From Adineta steineri (taxonomy: Eukaryota; Rotifera; Eurotatoria; Adinetida; Adinetidae): DNA of 64,000 nucleotides. The stretch covers positions 141,106-205,105 of the forward strand of contig CAJNOI010000099.1 of assembly GCA_905250115.1 (NCBI GenBank), given 5' to 3'. The stretch's first letter is position 1. Every line of letters starts with the position of its first letter. The notes beneath the pieces are model-generated. The model ran no database searches. It was given only the letters and a program-made list of their open reading frames with translations, and had not been told where the DNA came from. Below, piece after piece: positions 45,110 through 56,087 of the stretch. The translations under genes were made by a program, and so were the position numbers.

Positions 45110-47482
45110 TTATGCTGCACGTTTCCAGAATTTTTTCAATTCTTCTGGTGCTGGATCTGGATGTAAATTAGTTACTACACCTGTTCCAACTGTTTTATTA
45201 TCCGCATCACGTAATGTAAATCGAGCACCTTTTTCAACAACCTAAATATTTTATATTATATAGAATAGTATAAGGATTAAAATAAAACAAACCATTCGTT
45301 TGCTTGTATATAATGTCATTGTTGCATCTTCACCTGGCATAATCATTTCTCGACCTTCAGGTACAACACCTTTAACACCAATATCATATGTTCGACAATA
45401 CATAGTTAAGACAAATTCTTTTGGAATTGGTTCTTCTCGGCCACCTTCTTCTTTCGATAAGAAATAAGTCTAATAAAATTATTCAAAATGTAATATAAAC
45501 AAGAATTTTCGATTATTATATTTTACTTGACAATCAAATTTATTATGCATTTTTAATGTACCAGGTTTACCAACAAATACACCTCTGCGTATATCTTCTT
45601 TTCGTACATTTTTCAATAAAATACCTAATTGATCACCTGGTTGAGCTTGATCAATTGTTTGATGAAACATTTCAAGACCTGTAAATTTAATTTTTATAAG
45701 GTTTTTGTTATTTTTCAATTAGTCAAATGTTTACCTCCAATAATTCCTTTGCCAAGTTTATTATGTCCAACAACTTCAATTGGATCACCTTTCTTTGCTG
45801 AACCACGTTCAACACGGCCAGTTACAATTGTACCTTTATCTGAATAGAAAAAAATCGTAATAATACGAAAAATATTATTATTATTATTTAATTCTTACTT
45901 GGGATTGTATAAACATGTTCAACTGGTAATAAAAATGGTTGATCAGCTGCTCGTGGTGGTACAGGAATATATGTATCAACAGCTTCGAGTAATTTTAATA
46001 CTGTTTCTTTACCTAATTTGGGTTCTCGATCCTAGAAAAGACATTTATAAATGAAATACAGTAAACAATCAAAATTTAGTTATATACTTCAAGTGCATAT
46101 AATGCCGAACCAGGTATAATGGGAGTATTTTCACCATCAAAACCAATTTGAGTTAATAATTCACGTAATTCAAGTTCAACCTAAAATATTAATAATCTTT
46201 CATCAGATAAAAACAAATGAAATATTATATGAACTTACTAATTCAAGCATCTCTTTATCAGCTGCATCTGCTTTGTTCATAAAAACGACGATTTTTTCAA
46301 TACCAATCTAATAAATACAAGATTAAATTGAACGATAAATAAAAAATTATTTCAATTACTTGTTTGGCAAGAAGTAAATGTTCACGTGTTTGCGGCATAA
46401 CACCATCAGTTGCAGCAACAACAAGTATTGCACCATCCATTTGTGATGAACCTGTAATCATATTCTAAAAGAAAAAAAAACAATTTTCATGACTATAGTA
46501 ATCTAAAAATATACTTTGATATAATCGGCGTGACCAGGACAATCAACATGACCATAATGTCGATTTGCTGTTGAATATTCAATATGTGCAGCATTGATTG
46601 TAATACCACGTTTTTTTTCTTCAGGTGCATTATCAATATCTTCGTATTTTTTTACTTTAGCTAATTTTTTTTCACTCAAAACTATATTATTACAAAAAAA
46701 GAGAATGAATATACATCGGAAGTTCTTTTCTATTATTACTTCGAGTAATAGCAGCGGTGAGAGTTGTTTTACCATGATCAACATGACCAATTGTACCTAT
46801 ATTAATATGTGGTTTATCTCGTTTAAATGTCTTTTTTTCAACAACAACTTGAGCAAGGCATCGACGAACATATGCATTAATTAGAGACATATCAGTGGTT
46901 GGTTGCTAAAATAGATTATTAATTGATTTATACGAATTAAATCTTGGTTTACTCTCTAATCAGTTATTAATGACGCTCACTATTCTTGAACAATCATGTT
47001 TCGTTATTATAGAGTTCCGTTTAACGAAAATTACAATACAGTATGATTTTCTATTGTCACGCTTCAAATAAGCGTGTCTTAACAACCCGACAACAATGTG
47101 TAGTCAATTGTACATCATTTAATTATTTGTTCTTCGTTTAAATTCTATTTGATCGTAAATTTGCTTACGTTTTTGTAATTGAACTTAACTTTCCGTAGCA
47201 AATATCATACTCCATACGTAATATATCTATAAATTAATGGATCTGTAGGAAACTCTGCTTTCATTCGGAAAGGGATGAATCGAGAGGACCCTTTAAATTT
47301 TTAGTAAATTATCATTTATGATCAAAAATTATTTCGTTTAACTATATGAGAAATTCAATTATGTAGATGCATGCAAATGATTGCTATATGTATTTTTTTT
47401 CATTGATAAAATCTACCTGCATAAGATGTCGATAAGTAGGTGTCATTTGTCGAACACAAAACATTGTCCTTGTACCTAACAT
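45110..47482 (-). CDS. TUFM: mitochondrial elongation factor Tu
   Basis: Nuclear-encoded EF-Tu that delivers aminoacyl-tRNA to mitochondrial ribosomes. The main body starts near 46907, but a separate first coding exon (47417-47482) splices in frame across a roughly 510-base intron. It adds [20 protein letters not shown], a positively charged presequence suited to mitochondrial import. The GTPase motifs are complete: GHVDHGKT (G1), [12 protein letters not shown] with switch-I Thr (G2), DCPGHADY (G3), NKAD (G4) and SALYAL (G5). Domain 2 has [11 protein letters not shown] and domain 3 ends [20 protein letters not shown] then KRAA with a TAA at 45110-45112. An in-frame Met at 46890 would give a form lacking much of the targeting sequence. 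Other introns are short. A polypyrimidine CTAG acceptor-like site (AG at 47510-47511) lies 28 bases before the start. Confidence 0.96.
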
Positions 47483-49395
47483 CTTGTCTATTTATTTCAA
47501 TAAACCGATCTAGAAAAATGAAATAGATTTATAATTTGATCAAAATCCTATAATATTAGAAATTAATATTCATATTTGAATTGTATATAGAAGAAAATCG
47601 AAAGTATTATAAGATATTTCTAAGTTCAATTCGATTTTGTTTTAATTTTCAGCAATTTTTCTAGAAGATTTATTTATTTGTATATTGTTTACTTTTATTT
47701 CTATTTGTTATTTTTTTTTAACCAATCATTCATAGAAAAGATAAAGTCGAAATGAGCGACATCATTATAACAGAATTATTCTTTTTTTTATATAGGAATT
47801 ACTATACGGATCAAATTCCGCATCCGTTCGAACAAAATACACTAAGAGTAAAAGGAAAACGTACTTAAGAGAAAAATGCCTTTTATCATTCACTTTCTAT
47901 AATTATTAAATGGAATAATAGCTTTATATCGATTAGAATAAAAATTATAGGAACGTATTTCCGTACTTGAATAGCTTAACAAAATATTGATTTATGTTTT
48001 GTAATTTAATGCGTTGAGATACCAGAGAAAATTTTTTAAATGTTCATTGACTAATGAATTTCTAACTTTCAATTTTCATATATACGAGTCGTATCGTTTT
48101 GACTTCTTTGTATCGAATATAAATGCATACATTTATGCTTCAGGCATTAAGCTTTATACAAAAGAGCATTTATCGGAAGTTATTTCAACCAATATGCGTA
48201 GCATATAACTTCATTCTGTTTTCATTGTCTTTTTTAACTTGATCCAATACATTTATTTCGAATACTTTCATTTTTATGTCATGCTAAATGGATTAATTAA
48301 AATGTTGATCATATTTTTTTACGTTCAAAATACATTTTCTTTAACTGATAATGTATAGTATAAAAGATTGACTGGAATTTTTTCTCTCTGAATGTTTTTT
48401 TTAAAAAACAGACTGATGTCATAGTTGATCATATATTTCAAAAAAAAAGTTTGAAAATTTTGCTTCTCTATCAATAATATTAGTTCGAAATCAATTTTAT
48501 TCAAGGTTATTTTATTATTTTTTTAAAATTTCTCTCACTAAAATTCAAGTAAGATTGTTATATTAAAAACAAAACTAAATTCATTTCCACTTATGTTATA
48601 AAAATAGATTAACATGTACTCTACCTGATTTTAAAGTAAGAAAATAAACATTTATATAACCTTTAGCAAAAAAAGAATTCGCTTTTATTTTTATATAGAA
48701 ATTTTTTCGTTTTTTGACAGTGAGACAAATGAAATTTAAGCGATACTTTATACAGTATAATTAAATAAGAAAATTGAAAAGATCTGAAGGTCAATAAAGT
48801 ATGTTATGATTTGAAATAAGAGCAATAGAAAATTGTGTTTTTTTCTTTCATCGTTCATCGATTAGGATTCTTCAGTAATGAACTACCGATTTTGTATTGT
48901 TATGAAAGGAGAGAAAAAAAAGAGAGAGAGAGAAAGATTATTTTACTCGACTTTTAATCATTCAAGATGATGGAGCGCATGAACTAATCTTTTTTTATTG
49001 TCAAAGGAATTACATAAATAACAAAAAAAAAAAAATTCTATAAAATGAAAGTGTAATCAGGAGAAAAAAATGAAAGAGAGGAAGCATGGAGAAGAAAAGG
49101 AGAACAAGAAAAAAAGACGCGACTGTGAGACTCCTTGGAAAATTATATGCATTCGTGTTATTAATAACTTTTACTCTGCACTATTATACTTGCCTGTTCT
49201 TTGTTCGTCTTATATCGTATACCGTCGACTTGTCGTCGTTTTTTTTTGAATTAATAAAGATGCGGCAATCAAATTCAATGAGCGCGCAATGTTCAGCAAC
49301 GCTTGACTAGTTTAGTATATCTTCTCCTTTTTTATTTCATTCATTATTCATATTGACAAGCAGACAAACAATAACTAGACAATCTTTATATTAAA
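47483..49395. other. intergenic between EF-Tu and lamin-tail gene
   Basis: 1.9 kb, divergent between a minus-strand and a plus-strand gene. AT-rich with a short GA run near 48911-48936. No coding exon or structured RNA seen. Confidence 0.6.
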
Positions 49396-49896
49396 ATGAT
49401 AGATGATGATATTGACAATGAAGAATTAACTCATACTAAAACCGTTTTTCGACGTCATTCAAAAGGTTCTGTTATGTTTAGTGGATGTTCACCATCAGGT
49501 GACGTTATTGTTATTGATAATATTAGTTCAACAAAATCCTATGATTTAACTGGATGGTATATTGAACGACAAACCGATGCACATTCATTTCTTCGATATA
49601 CATTTACAAATAATTTTATTATACCTCCATGGACAACAATAGAATTATGGTCGAGTAGTGCAGCAAATCGAACAATGCCCAATGATGTTGAATATAATCA
49701 ATCATCTAAATCAATTGAAAAGCATCAAGAACAACAACAGCAGCAGCAATCATTTGTTAGAGTTAAAACAAAATTGTTAACATGGAATACAGGATTACAA
49801 TGGAGTATTAATCGACTAATGGACTCAAACGGACATGAAAGAGCGATTTTTACTCATCGAACATTGACATCCATAGAACAGGAAAAAGAAGAATAA
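49396..49896 (+). CDS. stand-alone lamin-tail-domain protein
   Basis: A single exon of 166 residues. Its core matches the lamin tail (LTD) Ig-like fold: GDVIVIDNISSTKSYDLTGW, YTFTNNFIIPPWTTIELW, then LLTWNTGLQWSINRLMDSNG and HERAIF. This mirrors the lamin pattern in which W.TG.....L....G.E.A closes the fold. Unlike lamins it has no coiled-coil rod and no CaaX box, so it resembles LMNTD-type lamin-tail proteins or an isolated LTD. A short glutamine run (EQQQQQQS) interrupts the fold in a loop. There are no introns, unlike nearly every neighbour, which could mean a retrocopy origin. Its function and location are unknown; nuclear or cytoskeletal association is only a guess. Confidence 0.7.
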   Translation: MIDDDIDNEELTHTKTVFRRHSKGSVMFSGCSPSGDVIVIDNISSTKSYDLTGWYIERQTDAHSFLRYTFTNNFIIPPWTTIELWSSSAANRTMPNDVEYNQSSKSIEKHQEQQQQQQSFVRVKTKLLTWNTGLQWSINRLMDSNGHERAIFTHRTLTSIEQEKEE

Positions 49897-49970
49897 ATAA
49901 AAAAATAATTATAATAAAATAGAATATTGTTAGGCTAAATCGAAAGAATAAAAAACTAAGTGTTACTTTA

Positions 49971-49999
49971 TTGTTGTTGTTGTTGTTGTTGTTGTTGTT
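49971..49999 (+). repeat. (TTG)n microsatellite
   Basis: About nine or ten uninterrupted TTG units directly 3' of the lamin-tail gene. No coding role seen. Confidence 0.9.
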
Positions 50000-50317
50000 A
50001 AATGTTTTATTAAATTTAAAGATTTATTTCTCGACTATGAACTTTGATTAAAATTTAAAATGACAAAGAAAAAACTATGAAAAAGAACCTAAAATTATAT
50101 CCTATCATTAAATGTCCTTTTTATCGATTTCATAAAAAAATGTAGATTATACATGAATGTTTTTAAAGTCAATATTACTAAGCAGTATTATTATTATCAT
50201 CATGCGCAGATGTTTTAAAAATATTTTTATGTTTCACGGTCCCACGATATAACGTTGAAATTAAAAGACGTAGGTGTACGCAAATGTCGATTTTTCTCAC
50301 TATGTTGAAGGACAGCT

Positions 50318-50324
50318 TATATAT
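50318..50324 (+). promoter_or_regulatory. TATA box of the secreted orphan gene
   Basis: TATATAT followed by CCCCGAG in an otherwise AT-rich context, 78 bases upstream of the start codon. Position suits a transcription start near 50350. Clear TATA boxes are rare in this window, which suggests regulated or strong expression. Confidence 0.5.
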
Positions 50325-50401
50325 CCCCGAGTAACTTGTTATTTATTATTCGATAAATCACTATCACATATTCAACTCAAGCAAAACTTACCGACGAAAA
50401 T

Positions 50402-51168
50402 ATGAAGTGTATCGCATTACTCGCTGTTTTCTGTTGCATTGGTGCATGTGCTGGACAAGGATCACTTTCATTGGATTTCCTTAGTGACAACATTCTTAAT
50501 CCTTTACTTGACTCAATTCAAACCAGTCTGTAGAATAAATCATTTAACATATTTCATTCTTATAGACTTCATTTTTCGTATAGATGCACTCTCCATGCTT
50601 CAATCCCAATTATCTTCACTCATCTCAAGTCTTTTCTCCGGTATTGGCAAACGTGGAATCGCTGATGCTTTGAATATCAACCTTCCCCAAGTAAGACAGA
50701 TAATAAAAATTAAATAAAAATTTATTTTTAACAAAAATAGCTTTTGGCTCCATTTATTGCCAAAATTAAAGGACTCTACCAACAAGTCTTCACAGTCTTT
50801 CTTAGCATTGTCCAAAACCCAACTGAAGTAAGAAAATATTTTTTTTCTAACAATTCAAATCTAATATTTATTTATTTATTTCTAGTGGATCATGAAACCC
50901 GATTGGGCCCGTATTGAATTTGTTCGCATTGCTTCTGAAGTTGAAGTTATTGTTTCAAAACTCAGTCTTGGATCTGACGTAAGAATACTCATTTTCTATT
51001 TGATATATTAAATATTTTGAATCTATATATTAGTTTTTACAACCACTTGTTGCTCTTGTTCAAAAACACTTAGGTACCCTCATTGACCAATTCCAAGGTA
51101 TCATCTTCCAAGTCTTACAATCTGCTCAAGCAATTAAACCACTCATTGGTAACCTCATCCAAGGATAA
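50402..51168 (+). CDS. small secreted helical protein, unrecognised
   Basis: I do not recognise the family. ATG 50402 gives a signal peptide with an obvious cleavage region (MKCIALLAVFCCIGACAGQG). About five exons joined by roughly 50-base introns encode some 175 residues, rich in Leu, Ile, Ser and Gln in amphipathic patterns (SLSLDFLSDNILNPLLDSIQ, ALSMLQSQLSSLISSLFSGI, QVFTVFLSIVQNPTEWIMKP, FLQPLVALVQKHLGTLIDQF). There are no cysteines in the mature part, no membrane segment and no GPI-like tail. A possible dibasic GKR site follows LFSGI. Codons end in C more often than in neighbouring genes (CTC, ATC, GTC, ACC), a sign of high expression. The first donor is uncertain: frame agreement needs a phase-1 junction near 50529. 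The gene stops at 51166-51168. Confidence 0.75.
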
Positions 51169-51527
51169 AGAAAATAATTCAATCTTCTTTTTTTGATCTT
51201 TTCTTCAATAATGTAATTTTAAAAAAAAACTTAAAAAAAATATATTATTATTGATGATAAGATAACTATGATTTTCTCATTGTTTTATTCTAAATGGATT
51301 TAACAAAGAAAAAAAAATATGTGATAATTGAAGTCGTTTTGTTTTACGACAGATGTAATATATGTTATAGAAACAAAATGGCCTCAAGAAAAAAGTTGAA
51401 ATCTCATATTTTTGATTGTATAATGAATTATTATGTAGATGTGACGAATTGTAAATTGAACCTAAGAAGAAAAGAAAAAAAATTATTGAATTTTTTTTAT
51501 TCTATTAATAATTAATTTGTTTTTCTT

Positions 51528-52339
51528 TTACCATTGATTAATTTCTTTATCATGACTTTGAAGATCACTCAAAGGAATTAATATCTAAAATAAATTTTGA
51601 AATAAATTTATATTGTATTAAATAATAATCTTCTTTTACTTCTCGATCACGAGGTGCTGATGGATCCGTATGATTTGTAGCCAATATATGTAAATTTTGT
51701 TCCAAAATATTTTTGTGTATATGAGAAAATACCATAGGTTCTTTCCATAATACAGCTGAATTTTCAACGATAATTCTATTATGTTTTTCTGTACTAAATT
51801 CTTTATTATCATTTCCAATTAATGAAAATGTTAAATTCATATCAGGTGCATAGAATTGTTCAGGTCTTATTAAACCTTGTGCATCAAGAATTTGAATAAT
51901 TAATTGATTTTGTTCATTATTATACCGTATTGATAATTGTAAACGACCTAGTTTCGAATCTCGGTGTACAACAGGATCATATTCTGATGTAATACTTTGA
52001 GATCGATGATTTATAGAATCATTTGCTCTATGATGGTCACCTGTTTCAATTTCATGAACACGTAAACGAAAATCTTCATCTTGTAATCGATATAAATCAG
52101 ATTTTTCTCGAATAATTTCACCAGTTGGTTCATGTCCAGCAGGGAAAATTTGTGTATTATTCTCAAAATTAATTATCTGATCTGGTTCACCTCGAGGAAT
52201 GGGTTTCTCATTTTCTAAACCTTGAAGATTTGATGAAGCACGTTGTCTAGCCTAGAAACAAATATTTTCAATATTCGACAGAATTTTATCACAGAAGAAA
52301 ATTAAAATTTCAATTTTTCGAGCGTCATACACATACCAT
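51528..52339 (-). CDS. single-C2-domain protein, synaptotagmin-like
   Basis: The start codon sits alone at the end of a 9-base exon (52337-52345, ACAACAATG) between an acceptor-like CTTCTTTAG and the donor GTATGT. Exon 2 (about 51630-52254) begins ARQRASSNLQGL. After a charged region it enters a C2 domain: GRLQLSIRYNNEQNQLIIQI, LDAQGL, NLTFSLIGNDNKEF, WKEPMVFSHIHKNILEQNLH and ILATNHTDPSAPRDRE. The last exon completes the fold with ILIPLSDLQSHDKEINQW and a stop at 51528-51530. This matches a synaptotagmin or extended-synaptotagmin C2 beta-sandwich, closing tryptophan included. The acidic calcium ligands expected in the loops are mostly missing, so calcium binding is doubtful. No membrane helix is present. 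I estimate about 225 residues. Confidence 0.75.
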
Positions 52340-53194
52340 TGTTGTCTAAAGAAGAAAAACATCATATCATAAAATGACTTCTTAGTATATCAGATAAGAT
52401 AAACAGATAAGAGAAATAAATAAAGATATTCTATCGACTAATGATTATTAAACAAAGTATTTTCATTCGTTGTTCAAATCGAACTAATGACTGTATTATT
52501 ATTGATATGTAAAATATAGAGCCCATGTCATCAAAATGACGTTTTATCGCGATATAGAAGCCGATTAATTGTACGATCTATCGCGACAAAATCGCCAAAA
52601 TTATGGATTTTGTTTTCGAAAAGTCTTGATTCGTAGTGATTCCGATATAATCGTGATTAGTCGCCCAGACCTTGGCGATTTTGATGACATGGGAGAGCAT
52701 AATGTTTCATATTAGAATTTAAATTGATCCTATTAATTCAATACAAAGTTTATCTCTTCGCTTATTTGATGATATAGCAGATTTTAATGTACTTAAATTA
52801 GAACTCGTTTAATAATTATAGGTTAAGTATTTATAAAACTTTTCTTTTAGATTTGGTTAGTATTAATTGAAGAAAAACTTCAAAAATCAAGAGCTATTGA
52901 TTAAGTAAAATATGGACATACTTTATTGGTTATATTTTTTGTTCAACAGATGTCGTTGTATATTTCTTAAACAAACTTTTTTCAAATAAAAAAGTTTTGA
53001 AAATATATAAATATTGAAAAAAATTTCTTTTTTGAAATAAATATTAATATAATAAAAATTTTTTTATTTCTAAACGAAGGTTTTCCAAATCAATGTAAAG
53101 AAATCAACAATATGACGACTGTGGATGCAATTCAACATTTATTTTTATTTTTTTTTTGAAAACTAATTATTTATTTTTTAGATCGTTTTAAACA
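52340..53194. other. divergent intergenic region with a MITE
   Basis: Between the C2 protein and eS25 starts. Contains the inverted-repeat element at 52522-52693 and a TTTTTTAG acceptor-like site (AG at 53180-53181) 13 bases before the eS25 ATG. Otherwise AT-rich. Confidence 0.65.
52522..52693. mobile_element. 172-base MITE with 16-base terminal inverted repeats
   Basis: The left terminus CCCATGTCATCAAAAT (52522-52537) is the exact inverse of the right terminus ATTTTGATGACATGGG (52678-52693). The bases agag flank it on both sides (52518-52521 and 52694-52697), consistent with a 4-base target duplication. Inside, TCGCGATATAG and CTATCGCGA form a second hairpin. There is no coding capacity, so it would depend on a transposase from elsewhere. 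The superfamily is not assigned. Confidence 0.75.
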
Positions 53195-53708
53195 ATGCCG
53201 GCTAAAGCTGCTCCACCAAAAAAGACTCAAAAAGAAGCCGCCAGTTCATCTAGCGGTGCTAAAGCTAAAAAGAAGAAGTGGTCGAAAGGAAAAGTCCGCG
53301 ACAAACTTAACAATATGGTATGTTTCACATTAATTTTCTTTATTTTCCTTATTCAAACATATCATTTAGGTCTTATTCGACAAACCATCATATGACAAAT
53401 GTGTCAAAGACTTGCCACAATATAAACTTATTACACCAGCCATTGTTTGTGAACGTTTTAAAGTTCGAGGTTCATTAGCTCGTGCTATAATTCGTGAACT
53501 TGTTCGTAAAGGTCTTGTTCGTCCAGTTGTTAAACACAGTCGTCAAGAAATCTATACTCGAGCAACTAAAGAAGATGCACCTGGTGAACAAGATGCTGCC
53601 AAAGAAGGTCAAAGTGAGAAGAAAGAAGGTGGTGGTGGCAAAAAAACTGGCAAGAAAGCAGCTAAAGAAGCAGCAGCCGCAGCAGAAACCGCAGCTGATG
53701 AAGCTTAG
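53195..53708 (+). CDS. RPS25: ribosomal protein eS25 (RPS25)
   Basis: Small-subunit cytosolic ribosomal protein near the tRNA exit site, needed by several IRES-driven initiation events in other animals. Two coding exons (53195-53317 and 53370-53708) are separated by a 52-base intron. The N terminus is Lys/Ala-rich ([18 protein letters not shown]), then [20 protein letters not shown], the winged-helix core [20 protein letters not shown] and [12 protein letters not shown]. Total length is 153 residues, against about 125 in most animals; the excess is a C-terminal Gly/Lys/Ala/Glu extension ([20 protein letters not shown] onward). The gap to the downstream DCAF7 start is only 126 bases. A 5' acceptor-like AG lies 13 bases before the ATG. 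Confidence 0.96.
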
Positions 53709-53834
53709 GCATAACAAAATAAAACCAACAAAAATTGTTTTTTTTTGTTTGTTCATTTGTTTTTTCTGAATAAACATTATAAGAAGAGGAAAAAAACCCC
53801 GAAGAAAAAAAAATATTCTTTTTTTTTTCTAGAT

Positions 53835-55234
53835 ATGTCTTCAGGAAGTAATTCTCAAACTAAACGTAAAGAGATCTATCGATATGAAGCACCATGGATG
53901 GTTTATGCCATGAATTGGTCTATTAGACCAGATAAACGTTTTCGTTTGGCACTTGGTTCATTCGTTGAAGAATATAATAATAAAGTAAACGGATTTGATT
54001 TTTAAATATATTCAAATAAAAAATTTCTTAAAGGTTCAAATTATTGCACTTAATGAAGATACTTCAGAATTTGTTTCACGTTCAGTATTCGATCATCCAT
54101 ATCCAACAACAAAAGTCATGTGGATTCCAGATACAGTAAATAAAAGAATATTTAAAAAAACAATAAATTCATTTCATTATTTTTTTAAAGAAAGGTACCT
54201 TTCCTGATTTACTTGCAACAAGTGGAGATTATTTACGTGTATGGCAAGTTAGTGATAATGGTACAAGACTAGAGTGCTTGTTAAATAATGTAAAAGTATT
54301 CATGTGTATCCATGTTTTTTTGATCTTTCGACTGATTTGCTTTATAGAATAAAAATTCGGACTTTTGTGCACCATTAACATCATTCGATTGGAATGAAAT
54401 TGATCCAAATTTAATTGGTACATCTAGTATTGATACAACTTGTACAATATGGGGTCTTGAAGTAAGTATAAACGATAGAGATATGAAAAATACTCATTTT
54501 GCAATTAGGATCAATTTTCATGTATTAATCCTAAGCAAAATAAATTAATAGATATGTCCTAAGTACTGGTAGATATATTGATTATAATACTTATTTTTAG
54601 ACAGGTCAAGCTATTGGTCGAACAAATCCAGTTAGTGGACATGTTCGAACACAATTAATTGCTCACGATAAAGAAGTCTATGACATTGCTTTCAGTCGTG
54701 GTAGTAGCGGACGAGATATGTTTGCATCTGTTGGTGCTGATGGTTCAGTACGAATGTTTGATTTACGCCATCTAGAACATTCAACTATTATTTACGAAGA
54801 TCCGCAACATCATTCATTATTACGGCTTGCATGGAATAAACAAGATCCAAATTATTTATCAACATTTGCTATTGATTCCATGGAAATTGTTATTCTCGAT
54901 ATTCGAATACCATGTACACCAGTTGCTCGATTAAGTAATCATCGATCTGGTGTTAATGGAATGGCTTGGGCGCCACATTCAGCATGTCATGTTTGTACTG
55001 CTGGTCAGTATATATATATATAGAAGTCTATTTCGAAAAGACAATCTTTCATTTTCTTTAGGTGATGATAAACAAGCATTAATTTGGGATATTCAACAAA
55101 TGCCAAAGGCAATTGAAGATCCAATTCTTGCTTATTCAGCTGAAGGTGAAATAAATCAGGTTCAATGGAGCACAACACAACCAGATTGGATAGCTATTTG
55201 TTTTAATAATTTTCTCGAAATCTTACGTGTATAG
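53835..55234 (+). CDS. DCAF7: DCAF7/WDR68 WD40 adaptor
   Basis: WD40 beta-propeller scaffold, known as HAN11/WDR68, that partners DYRK and HIPK kinases and can act as a CUL4-DDB1 substrate receptor. ATG 53835 follows CTAGAT directly. The sequence matches DCAF7 through most of its length: [179 protein letters not shown] and [14 protein letters not shown]. The end is LEILRV with the stop at 55232-55234. About 345 residues, the family's usual size. Six or seven short introns, some of 50-60 bases. It is the second gene of the tight eS25-DCAF7 pair. Confidence 0.97.
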
Positions 55235-55514
55235 TTAATGTCTGTGTAAAAGTGCATTTTTTTAAATTGTATTTATGAATGATGGGAATCTCTTTTCTAT
55301 CGACACGCAGGATCACTTTTTTTTTTCTTGTTTTACTTTTTTTTTCTTTTTGTATTAAACAATAGAATTTAATTCATACGAAAAGATGGCGTGAGTATTG
55401 AAATTTATTCTCATGTTTCCTTTTTTTATTTTTGTGTCGGTCGTGTTTTGGGCGTCAATATGAAGGACTGCTAGCTTTTTGTTGACAACCAATAGGATAT
55501 AACTTTGAAAAATG

Positions 55515-55522
55515 TATATAAA
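55515..55522 (+). promoter_or_regulatory. TATA box of histone H4
   Basis: TATATAAA, 60 bases before the H4 start codon, a good core promoter position. It suggests H4 has its own promoter and is not the third gene of the upstream pair. Confidence 0.6.
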
Positions 55523-55581
55523 TGATCAGATATTGTTCATTTCATGTCATTTTAGATTTTTCCTCATATTAATTTTCTCTA

Positions 55582-56087
<506 letters not shown>

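Larger units (their letters stand above)
49897..50401. other. intergenic with TTG microsatellite and TATA promoter
   Basis: Contains the lamin-tail gene 3' flank, an uninterrupted TTG run (about 49971-49999), and the promoter of the next gene with a TATA box at 50318-50324. Confidence 0.6.
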
